From Thiotrichaceae bacterium (GTDB lineage Bacteria; Pseudomonadota; Gammaproteobacteria; Thiotrichales; Thiotrichaceae), in the NCBI GenBank assembly GCA_026989145.1, contig JALSJU010000074.1, forward strand, positions 1-58,274: DNA of 58,274 nt, written 5' to 3'. Both the position numbers and the translations under genes were made by a program. The notes under the pieces are model-generated. The model did no database searches and was not told the DNA's origin. It worked only from the letters and a program-made list of their open reading frames with translations. This document shows positions 29,771 to 36,717 of this stretch, piece by piece (the stretch's first letter is position 1; every line of letters begins with the position of its first letter).

Positions 29771-30835
29771 TTAACGAATTCGGCTAATTGCAAATAAGCC
29801 AATAATAAGAAAAAGTAGCAAGGGCAAAAAGGCGCTGACTATCGGTGAGAAGCCATAAACAATGCCGAGTTCATTGATTGATCGGTTTACTAATGAAAAG
29901 ACAATTCCCACTACGATACCTATAAACAAACGTGTGCCGGCGCCGCCACTTCGGTTTGAGCCAAATAAAAAGGGCATCGCTAATAACAACATGACGAGGG
30001 CTGAGAGGGGAACCGAGTAGCGTTTCCAATAAATTAATTCGTATTTGTCGGTATTTAAGTTATTTTGTTTTTGATGCTGAATAATTTGAGTGAGTGATTT
30101 TGAAGATAGCTGGCTCGGTTCTATGGTTGCGACACCCAATAACTCTGGTCTGATAAGGTTTGCTTTTAAACGCTCGGCTTGTTTGTTTTTAAGCAGCCGT
30201 GAATCTTCAAAGATAGTTTCTTGTGAATTGCTGAGTAACCAGCCGTCGCTGCTTGCTGTTGCTTTACTACTAGTTAGTAAGGTTTTTAAACCCTTGTGCC
30301 CTGACTTAAAGGTGTAAATAGAAATATTTGCTAGCTCTCTTTCATTGATGACTTTTCCAATGTGGATAATGCTATTATGTTCTTTTACCCACAAACCTTC
30401 ACCGCCGACCAAGACGATATTTTTTGATTGTAAATGTGCTTTAAAATTTCTTGCGTGCAGGTCAGACATGGGAACGAGCCATTCACCCACAATAAAAATC
30501 CCTAGCGCTAGTAAAAAACCCAATTTAAGTACTGAGAATATAAGTTGTTTAACCGATAATCCCGCAGCGCGCATGGCCGTAAATTCTGAATTGGCGGATA
30601 AGGCACCTAGCCCAAGCAGTGCGCCAATCAAGGTCATAACCGGAAAGTATTCATAAAAAATACTTGGTAACTTAAACACCAAATAAATTGCTGCATGTAG
30701 ATTGGTGTAAATCGCATCGGTTTTACCTGCTTCATCAATAAAAGCAAAAAAAGTTAGCAACGTGACGAGCGCAAAGCTGGTAATTAAGATGCCTTGTAGG
30801 GTGGCGCCCCAGAGATAGTAGTTAAGCGTTTTCAT
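29771..30835 (-). CDS. lptG: LPS export ABC transporter permease LptG
   Basis: 354 residues. Inner-membrane half of the LptB2FG transporter that extracts LPS and passes it to the Lpt bridge. Three N-terminal and three C-terminal membrane helices flank a periplasmic beta-jellyroll (~100-250). YFPVMTLIGALLGLGALSANSEFTAMRAAGLS is the coupling-helix region facing LptB (given here as its known role; positions ~60-92). The start overlaps the lptF stop by ATGA, the usual lptF-lptG order. Confidence 0.95.
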   Translation of the reverse strand: MKTLNYYLWGATLQGILITSFALVTLLTFFAFIDEAGKTDAIYTNLHAAIYLVFKLPSIFYEYFPVMTLIGALLGLGALSANSEFTAMRAAGLSVKQLIFSVLKLGFLLALGIFIVGEWLVPMSDLHARNFKAHLQSKNIVLVGGEGLWVKEHNSIIHIGKVINERELANISIYTFKSGHKGLKTLLTSSKATASSDGWLLSNSQETIFEDSRLLKNKQAERLKANLIRPELLGVATIEPSQLSSKSLTQIIQHQKQNNLNTDKYELIYWKRYSVPLSALVMLLLAMPFLFGSNRSGGAGTRLFIGIVVGIVFSLVNRSINELGIVYGFSPIVSAFLPLLLFLIIGLFAISRIR

Positions 30836-31962
30836 GATTGTTTACCGTAGCGCCGATGCACCAGCCATAGCGCGAGAATAATAAACGCAATATGAACCCA
30901 CCATAAACCAAGCCAGTGTGGGATTTTTCCATCTTCAATGAGTGATTGCCCAGTAATGATGAGGTTGGCGTAGATCGCATACAGTAGGATGCCAATAGCT
31001 ATTTTACCAAAGCGGCCTTCGCGTGGCGTGGTGTAACTTAATGGAAAGGCAAGCAATGCCATAATTGGAGCTTGTAAAATTAGCGCAATACGCCAATGAA
31101 TTTCGCCATGGCTTTCATTGTCATCATTTTTTAAAAGGCTTAAAAATGATTCAGCTTCTAAATCTTTTGTGTTGGAAATAGACAGCGCAGGTATGTGGAT
31201 ACCATGTTCTCTAAAGTTGAAAATAGTAAATTCTTCGCTGATTTTGTCATGATCATAACTGCTGCCATTCTCAATTTTAAATATTCTATCGCCACTTTCA
31301 GGGTCGATATACAGAAGTGCTTTTTCGGCAGAAATAATTTTTTCATTATTAATCACTTTTTTGTCTGGGTTTTTTTTCGTATTATTGCTGTTAATTTCAT
31401 TACTATATTCTGATTTATCTTCGATATGCAGGAAAAAGCGATTCATGACAACCTTGTCTTTATCAATACCCTCTACAAAAAGCGTGACTTTTTTATTGCC
31501 CGCCGTGGCGTGCATAAATTCACCCACAGGGATGCCTGCTGCTTCCGGCCTTTGTTTAATTTCATTTTTAATATCTTGGCTGGTTTTTTCAATAGCTGGT
31601 GTGGCAAATAAAACCAAGCCGGCTATTAATAACGTCAGAGGCCCTACAAAGAGAAATATACCCTTGTAAAACTGTTTTGGGCCAACACCAGATGCGTGTA
31701 ATGCGGCAATTTCATGGTCACTATAGAGCCGACCAAAGGCAAACATCATGCCGATTAGAAGTGCGATTGGTACCAGTTTTATAATCCCGCCGACAGATTG
31801 TAATAAAACTAACTTACCAAGTGCGTCAACGGGAATACTGCCACCACTGACATCTCCTAGTAGGCGTACAAAAGTATTGCCAAGAATAATTAACAATAAA
31901 ATAGATAGGGTGGCGAGAAAACCTAACATAATTTCTCGTACTAAATAGCGTTGAATGATCAT
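30832..31962 (-). CDS. lptF: LPS export ABC transporter permease LptF
   Basis: 376 residues. Partner of LptG in the LPS-extracting ABC transporter. It opens with MIIQRYLVREIMLGFLA, has the coupling region FGRLYSDHEIAALHASGVG, a periplasmic domain (~125-275) and helices at the C-terminus ending in a basic tail. The hydrophilic insert around SNEINSNNTKKNPDKK (~190-205) is longer than in many homologues. Its ATG overlaps the stop of the upstream acyltransferase gene. Confidence 0.95.
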   Translation of the reverse strand: MIIQRYLVREIMLGFLATLSILLLIILGNTFVRLLGDVSGGSIPVDALGKLVLLQSVGGIIKLVPIALLIGMMFAFGRLYSDHEIAALHASGVGPKQFYKGIFLFVGPLTLLIAGLVLFATPAIEKTSQDIKNEIKQRPEAAGIPVGEFMHATAGNKKVTLFVEGIDKDKVVMNRFFLHIEDKSEYSNEINSNNTKKNPDKKVINNEKIISAEKALLYIDPESGDRIFKIENGSSYDHDKISEEFTIFNFREHGIHIPALSISNTKDLEAESFLSLLKNDDNESHGEIHWRIALILQAPIMALLAFPLSYTTPREGRFGKIAIGILLYAIYANLIITGQSLIEDGKIPHWLGLWWVHIAFIILALWLVHRRYGKQS

Positions 31963-32912
31963 TGACAGTTCACGTCAGGGTGTGCACGCAAATAGTCTTT
32001 ATAAAAATCTTTATTTTCATCATGGTAATGCTTATAGCGCTCATGTGACCAGAGATATTGTTCAGGAAACTGTTTGATTTGCGCTTCAATAATCTGATTT
32101 AAACGAGAAATATCTTGATAATCATCACCACTGGGAAAATTATCTACCGGCGGTAAAATCCGCAGTAAATAGCCTTGGCGTTTATCTGAACCTTTGCCCA
32201 ATAACCGTAAGGTGAATATTGGAATAATGGTCGCTTTTGTCATTTTTGCAATGCGAGCAGTGCTAGGATTTGTGGGTGCTTCCACACCAAAAAAGGGGAT
32301 TAGCATGCTGCCTTTTAAACGGTAGTTTTGATCAGTGGCATACCAAGAAACATGGCCGTCTTTAAGGCTTTTAATCATTTGGCGTATATTGCGTTTTGAG
32401 ATGGTTTTTCTAAAGTGTTTATTGCGTTCTTTAGCGACTAAATACTCTAATAATTTATTTTGATGCGGGCGGTATACCGCATCGACTGGAGTATGTGCGG
32501 CTATAATTCGTCCACCCACTTCAAGTGAGGTAAAGTGCGCACCGACTAATAAAATATTTTCCCCTGCTTCTTTGGCGGCTTTTATATGCTCTATTCCTTC
32601 AATGTGGGTAAGTTTTTCTAGGCGCTTTTCATTTCCCCACCAACTTTGAGCAGCATCTAATAAACCTTGCGCCAGTGAAATATAATGTTTTTTGTTTAGC
32701 GTATTTAATGCTTGCTTATCTAATTCAGGAAAAGCAATTTTAAGGTTAACACAACTGATTTTACGGCGTGAAGGGATGGCATGGTAAAGGAGCTTGCCGA
32801 TAACAGCACCGATTCGCATTTGCCAAGGCCAAGGCAATCGAGTGATTAACCAAAGTAGGCCAAGACCCAGCCAGACAAGCCAATAACGGGGGTGATAAAA
32901 TTTAGCAGGCAT
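31959..32912 (-). CDS. Lipid A acyltransferase (LpxL/HtrB family)
   Basis: 317 residues. It adds a secondary acyl chain to Kdo-lipid IVA at the cytoplasmic membrane. There is an N-terminal membrane anchor (WLVWLGLGLLWLITRLP). The H-X4-E active site is at H126-E131 (GAHFTSLEVGGR). Later blocks DAVYRPHQNK, WYATDQNYRLKGSMLIPFFG and LWSHERYKHY are typical. Whether it is LpxL, LpxM or LpxP cannot be decided here, so no symbol is given. It lies directly before lptF, coupling lipid A synthesis to LPS export. Confidence 0.92.
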   Translation of the reverse strand: MPAKFYHPRYWLVWLGLGLLWLITRLPWPWQMRIGAVIGKLLYHAIPSRRKISCVNLKIAFPELDKQALNTLNKKHYISLAQGLLDAAQSWWGNEKRLEKLTHIEGIEHIKAAKEAGENILLVGAHFTSLEVGGRIIAAHTPVDAVYRPHQNKLLEYLVAKERNKHFRKTISKRNIRQMIKSLKDGHVSWYATDQNYRLKGSMLIPFFGVEAPTNPSTARIAKMTKATIIPIFTLRLLGKGSDKRQGYLLRILPPVDNFPSGDDYQDISRLNQIIEAQIKQFPEQYLWSHERYKHYHDENKDFYKDYLRAHPDVNCQ

Positions 32913-32927
32913 TGGATGTAGTGGACG

Positions 32928-33140
32928 TTACTTTTGCAAGCGGTACAAAGTACCACAGTAAGGGCAGCGTGATGTGCCATCTTTGGAGCTTTCGATGGCT
33001 AAAAATACTTTAGGGTGTGCACACCAAAGTGCAGACTCATTCATCGGGCAGTGCAGAGGAAGGTCAGCTTGAGTGACTGTCAGCTCATTGGTTAAGTTAA
33101 GCTTTTTATAATCCGCTTGTCTATCGTTGCTTTGTGCCAT
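32928..33140 (-). CDS. Small CHCC-type zinc-finger protein
   Basis: 70 residues. The zinc ligands are visible in LPLHCPMNES, CAHPKVFLAIE and the final CPYCGTLYRL (Cys-His-Cys-Cys arrangement). The family resembles the domain of the complex I accessory subunit NDUFS6 and is often found next to ilvE/htrB in gammaproteobacteria; the bacterial role is not established. It lies 41 bases after ilvE and 15 before the acyltransferase. Confidence 0.88.
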   Translation of the reverse strand: MAQSNDRQADYKKLNLTNELTVTQADLPLHCPMNESALWCAHPKVFLAIESSKDGTSRCPYCGTLYRLQK

Positions 33141-33181
33141 GCTTAGATCCTTTAGTGGTTATTGATGCTACTTGTTGCTTC

Positions 33182-34108
33182 TTATTCGTTGATATACGTT
33201 AGCCATTTTTTGTACTTTTCAACTTTTCCTTGCACAATATCAAAATACAATGATTGTAGTTTTTCTGTTATTGGGCCACGGGTTCTGCCACCAATAGGGC
33301 GGTTGTCTAATTCCCGAATTGGGGTTACTTCAGCAGCTGTACCACTGAAAAAGGCTTCATCCGCAATATAGACTTCATCTCGTGTGATGCGTTTTTCAAC
33401 CAGCCGATAGCCCAAATCATCGGCTAACTCCATAATGGTGTTGCGGGTAATACCGTTAAGTGCGGAGGTTAAGTCAGGCGTATAGATGATGTTATCGCGA
33501 ATAACAAAAATATTCTCACCACTGCCTTCTGCGACAAAACCTTCAACATCTAATAATAAGGCTTCATCATAGCCGTCGGTGATGGCTTCTTGTAGTGCTA
33601 GCATTGAGTTAATGTAATGCCCATTAGCTTTGGCTTTACACATACTGATATTGACGTGATGACGTGTAAAGGACGAGGTTTTAATGCGGATGCCTTTTTC
33701 CATATTATCAGCACCGAGGTACGAGCCCCACTCCCATGCGGCAACAATGGTGTGTGTTTTTAGGTTATCAGCACGCAAGCCCATGCCTTCAGAGCCGTAA
33801 AAACTCATTGGGCGTAGGTAGGCTGAATCTAGATTATTATCACGAACCGCAGATTTTTGTGCTTCGTTGAGTTCTTCATGTGAATAGGGGATATCCATAT
33901 TCATAATTTTGGCGGAATCAAGTAAACGACGAGTGTGATCATCAAGTCGAAAGATTGCTGGGCCTTTGTCGGTTTTGTATGCACGAACGCCTTCAAAAAC
34001 ACCCATGCCGTAATGTAGCGTATGCGTTAAAACATGAATATTGGCATCACGCCAAGGTACCATTTTACCGTCAAACCAAATTACCCCATCACGATCAGAC
34101 ATCGACAT
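33182..34108 (-). CDS. ilvE: Branched-chain amino acid aminotransferase
   Basis: 308 residues. PLP-dependent fold-type IV enzyme that transfers the amino group between glutamate and the branched-chain keto acids. The N-terminal DGVIWFDGKMVPWRDANIHVL and HYGMGVFEGVRAY are characteristic; the PLP lysine lies in the KAKANGHYINSMLAL region; EGFVAEGSGENIFV and FFSGTAAEVTPI are further family blocks. The ATG at 34108 has an AAGGAG site eight bases upstream. That site lies in a hairpin (see separate entry). It heads the ilvE - zinc finger - acyltransferase - lptF - lptG run. Confidence 0.97.
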   Translation of the reverse strand: MSMSDRDGVIWFDGKMVPWRDANIHVLTHTLHYGMGVFEGVRAYKTDKGPAIFRLDDHTRRLLDSAKIMNMDIPYSHEELNEAQKSAVRDNNLDSAYLRPMSFYGSEGMGLRADNLKTHTIVAAWEWGSYLGADNMEKGIRIKTSSFTRHHVNISMCKAKANGHYINSMLALQEAITDGYDEALLLDVEGFVAEGSGENIFVIRDNIIYTPDLTSALNGITRNTIMELADDLGYRLVEKRITRDEVYIADEAFFSGTAAEVTPIRELDNRPIGGRTRGPITEKLQSLYFDIVQGKVEKYKKWLTYINE

Positions 34109-34116
34109 CGTTTATT

Positions 34117-34147
34117 CTCCTTCGCTCTAAATTAATATAAGCGAAGG
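34117..34147 (-). promoter_or_regulatory. Hairpin sequestering the ilvE ribosome binding site
   Basis: In the ilvE leader, CCTTCGCT (mRNA strand, 34147-34140) can pair perfectly with AGCGAAGG (34126-34119) across a 13-base AT-rich loop. The second arm contains most of the GAAGGAG ribosome site (34123-34117), so the folded leader would hide it. This suggests thermosensor-like, ligand or translational control; the pairing is seen, the regulation is inferred. Confidence 0.5.
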
Positions 34148-34200
34148 ATACTACAAGCGTAAGGTTTCAACTACCTTGTCGTAACTTTTAATGGTGATGC

Positions 34201-35076
34201 CTAGCGTGAAGCAACACGGCGGTCAGGGTAACCAATTCCGTCTGCTTTCAAACGCTTATACTCAGCATAAACTCGTTTCACGTAATGACGTGTTTCTTTA
34301 AAAGGTGGTACACCTCGGTATTTATTAACATTACCTGGGCCGGCATTATAAGCTGCGATCGCAAGCTTAGGTTTACCGTTAAACATTTTAAGCATTTGGG
34401 CAATGTATTTAATACCACCTTGAATATTATGTTCAGGGTTCCAAGGGTCTGAAATACGTAAGCCTAATGCTGTTTGTGGCATTAACTGCATCAATCCAAT
34501 GGCGCCAACACGTGATTTAGCACCTTCATTAAAACAAGACTCTTGGCGAACAATCGCATGGATTAACTCAGGGTCAACGTTGTAAATTTGTGAATAAATT
34601 TGAATGGTTTTTTTATAAAGTTTAGCTTTTTTAGCTAAGTGTTTATTACTGTGGCAGCCTACGATTATGCCGTTGTCCCTGCCATTGGCGTGCACCATAT
34701 TTTTTAGTGCTTTTTCTGAGCGGATTCTTTTTGTACGCCATTTTTTACTTTTTTTAGAGTAGCGGCGTTTTTTTGATCCAGATCTTTTGGCCTTAGATTT
34801 TTTAACCAAGGTCTTTTTATTATTACTAATAGAGGCTTTTCCAGCTGGTTTTCTCAAGCTAGATTTATAAGCACCTGCTTTTTTAATGCGGTAAATCTTA
34901 ACCAGTTTATTACCACTGCCGCTTAAGCGTTTACTGGTTAAAACGGTACGACCATCTTGAGTAATGTACTTATACATATCTGCATATACAGGCGCACTGC
35001 TGAAAAGTGAGGTGCAAAAGGTAAGCACTGCAAAAAATGTGTATTTATAAAAATTCAGGGGGCTGATTTTTTTCAT
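34201..35076 (-). CDS. Secreted lytic transglycosylase (SLT domain) with DUF4124-like N-terminus
   Basis: 291 residues. Signal peptide (~1-32), then a short DUF4124-like segment (MYKYITQDGRTVLTSKRL), then a strongly basic linker (~74-122). The SLT/goose-lysozyme-like domain occupies ~160-285: catalytic E179 in IVRQESCFNEGAKS, GAIGLMQLMPQTA, LAIAAYNAGPGNV and PPFKETRHYVKRV. It cleaves the glycan strand of peptidoglycan to form 1,6-anhydromuropeptides. It probably has its own promoter (35154-35182) behind a terminator. Confidence 0.92.
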   Translation of the reverse strand: MKKISPLNFYKYTFFAVLTFCTSLFSSAPVYADMYKYITQDGRTVLTSKRLSGSGNKLVKIYRIKKAGAYKSSLRKPAGKASISNNKKTLVKKSKAKRSGSKKRRYSKKSKKWRTKRIRSEKALKNMVHANGRDNGIIVGCHSNKHLAKKAKLYKKTIQIYSQIYNVDPELIHAIVRQESCFNEGAKSRVGAIGLMQLMPQTALGLRISDPWNPEHNIQGGIKYIAQMLKMFNGKPKLAIAAYNAGPGNVNKYRGVPPFKETRHYVKRVYAEYKRLKADGIGYPDRRVASR

Positions 35077-35153
35077 AGTTAGGGTTTGTTTTATTTTTAT
35101 TATTATTTTTAGAATGACTCAGTGGAGCGGGGGGAATCATTTTTATAAGATCG

Positions 35154-35182
35154 ATGTTAAGTGATTATTGGGGAGCTGTCAT
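35154..35182 (-). promoter_or_regulatory. Sigma-70 promoter of the lytic transglycosylase gene
   Basis: On the minus strand ATGACA (35182-35177), 17 bases, then TAACAT (35159-35154): five and four of six consensus positions respectively. The predicted start near 35147 gives a leader of about 70 bases. Confidence 0.55.
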
Positions 35183-35225
35183 GTAGATTACGATGAATGG
35201 CTTTTTGCTAGAGCGCGCGCGAACG

Positions 35226-35250
35226 TAAAAAGCCACCTCAAGAGGTGGCT
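35226..35250 (-). terminator. Minus-strand intrinsic terminator
   Basis: AGCCACCT and AGGTGGCT pair around a four-base loop (CTTG on the minus strand), followed on that strand by five Ts. It closes whatever transcript runs from apaG and insulates the lytic transglycosylase promoter just beyond it. Confidence 0.6.
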
Positions 35251-35485
35251 AAAATGTGCAGATATCAAATCCGTATGAGTATCTACAACCAATGTATGTG
35301 TTAATTAAAGGGGGAATTAACACATGTGCGTAGAATACGAAGGCGTTGTTTTTAAAGATATTAAGATCGGAAGTTTGGTTGTCTTTTAGTGATAAGCTGT
35401 GAAGCTAAATCACTACTAGCTAAGGTTTTCACTTTTTAGTGAGTATTATTTATTCAAGTTCTTCATGATGAAATCGTTTATTCAA
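35251..35485 (-). other. Gene-free stretch with three consecutive hairpins (3' UTR or small RNA)
   Basis: No coding frame is convincing here. Three inverted repeats lie in series: TCACT/AGTGA (35429-35442); TAGTGAT with nested AGC/GCT and ATCACTA (35387-35415); and an 11-bp perfect stem, ATGTGTTAATT/AATTAACACAT with an 8-base loop (35296-35325). The terminator at 35226-35250 ends the run. Read on the minus strand it would be a structured ~240-base tail of the apaG message or a processed small RNA. No internal promoter was recognised. Confidence 0.4.
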
Positions 35486-35860
35486 TTAATTCAAAACACG
35501 CGGCATTGCTAGTGTAAAGGGTGCTATCACTGCATCAAAGTGATGCCCGTCATCGGCGACCATTTGGTACGTTCCCTGCATTGATCCCACAGGTGTTTCT
35601 AACATTGTACCGCTGGTGTAAGTAAAGGCGTTGGCTTGCCTTAAATAAGGCTGCTCTCCAATCACGCCTTTGCCTTTTACTTCTTGTATGCGGTTGTTTG
35701 CGTCGGTGATTACCCAGTGCCTGCTGAGTAACTTAGCGGCAATCTCTCCGTGATTTTCTATATTAATTGTGTAGGAGAATATATAACGATTTGCATCGGG
35801 ATTTGATTCTGCTTCGATATATTGGGTGCTTACGGTTACGCGGATGTCATATTTGTTCAT
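35486..35860 (-). CDS. apaG: ApaG domain protein
   Basis: 124 residues, the normal ApaG length. Family pattern: YIFSYTINIENHG, LLSRHWVITDANN, GKGVIGEQPYLR, FTYTSGTMLETPVGSMQGTY. It has an immunoglobulin-like fold; ApaG is linked genetically to ApaH/KsgA and cobalt/magnesium resistance in E. coli, but its biochemical role is unclear. Here it is away from ksgA/apaH and divergent to trmO with only 21 bases between the start codons. There is no Shine-Dalgarno sequence before the ATG, suggesting a leaderless message. Confidence 0.95.
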   Translation of the reverse strand: MNKYDIRVTVSTQYIEAESNPDANRYIFSYTINIENHGEIAAKLLSRHWVITDANNRIQEVKGKGVIGEQPYLRQANAFTYTSGTMLETPVGSMQGTYQMVADDGHHFDAVIAPFTLAMPRVLN

Positions 35861-35881
35861 AGAGTGAGTATAATCGAAACT
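35861..35881. promoter_or_regulatory. Overlapping back-to-back promoters of apaG and trmO
   Basis: The whole 21-base gap between the two ATGs holds a plus-strand -10 TATAAT (35869-35874) and, sharing its TATA, a minus-strand -10 TATACT (35872-35867). Counting seven bases on, transcription would start one base before the trmO ATG and on the apaG ATG itself, so both messages would be leaderless. The -35 regions would lie inside the opposite gene and are weak (about three of six matches each). Confidence 0.5.
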
Positions 35882-36589
35882 ATGACGACATTCAGTTTTA
35901 ATCCTATCGGTACGATCAATTCTTGTTATAAAGAGAAATTTGGTATTCCACGCCAGCCTAATTTAGTGCCAGCGGCTGAGACACAATTATTACTTAATCA
36001 AGAGTTTAGTGAAGAAAGCGTGCGTGGTCTTGAGGGTTTTTCGCATATTTGGATTAGTTTTATTTTTCATGCGACGCAAGCACAAGGTTGGAAGCCGATG
36101 GTTCGTCCACCACGCCTAGGCGGCAATAAAAAAGTAGGGGTGTTTGCGACTCGTTCAACGTTTAGGCCGAATCCTCTGGGCTTGTCGGTGGTTGAGCTTG
36201 AACGTATTGAGGCATCAGCGGCAGGAATAATTCTACATTTACGGGGTTGTGATTTGTTAGATCAAACCCCTGTGATCGATATTAAGCCCTATCTTCCGTA
36301 TGTGGATGCCGTTTTTGATGCGCAGAGTGGCTTTGCTGAGAATTCTCCTGCGGTAAATCAGCAGGTTAAATTCTCACAACAAGCTAAAAGTGATTGTGAG
36401 CTAGCAACTTTAAGAATTGGGGTGGAGGTTGAAAAGCTTGTTTTGCAGGTTCTTCAGCTAGACCCTAGGCCTTCCTATAAACAAGGGGAGAAAACAGCAC
36501 GCGTTTATTCAATGAAACTGTATGACTTTGACCTTAAATGGAAATATTTAGATGATAATAAAATCATGGTCTTAGCGCTGGTTTTGTAA
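35882..36589 (+). CDS. trmO: tRNA (N6-threonylcarbamoyladenosine(37)-N6)-methyltransferase TrmO
   Basis: 235 residues from the ATG at 35882; the frame is open upstream but would run into apaG. The SAM-dependent TsaA/YaeB domain shows FNPIGTINSCYKEKFGIPRQ, SHIWISFIFH, ATRSTFRPNPLGLSVVELE and DLLDQTPVIDIKPYLPYVD. The C-terminal DPRPSYKQ motif marks TrmO_C. It methylates t6A37 to m6t6A37 in tRNA-Thr. No Shine-Dalgarno site is seen before the ATG. Confidence 0.93.
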   Translation: MTTFSFNPIGTINSCYKEKFGIPRQPNLVPAAETQLLLNQEFSEESVRGLEGFSHIWISFIFHATQAQGWKPMVRPPRLGGNKKVGVFATRSTFRPNPLGLSVVELERIEASAAGIILHLRGCDLLDQTPVIDIKPYLPYVDAVFDAQSGFAENSPAVNQQVKFSQQAKSDCELATLRIGVEVEKLVLQVLQLDPRPSYKQGEKTARVYSMKLYDFDLKWKYLDDNKIMVLALVL

Positions 36590-36611
36590 GTATGCAGTTG
36601 GTCTGAAAATA

Positions 36612-36640
36612 TTCAAGCTTACTTAAAGTTAGGGTATTAT
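36612..36640 (+). promoter_or_regulatory. Possible promoter of the dacB-tamA-tamB operon
   Basis: TATTAT (36635-36640) preceded, 17 bases upstream, by TTCAAG (36612-36617). The -10 is good and the -35 poor. The leader to the dacB ATG is about 70 bases. Confidence 0.35.
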
Positions 36641-36717
36641 AAGCTTTGCTTAAAATTACAATAAATAAAACGTGCATAATAAAAAAGAGAGCATCAAATT
36701 TTTTTGATTGGGGAATC

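Noticed and set aside
31361-31669. Plus-strand open frame inside lptF
   Set aside because: Antisense shadow of a conserved gene, without ribosome site or recognisable domains.
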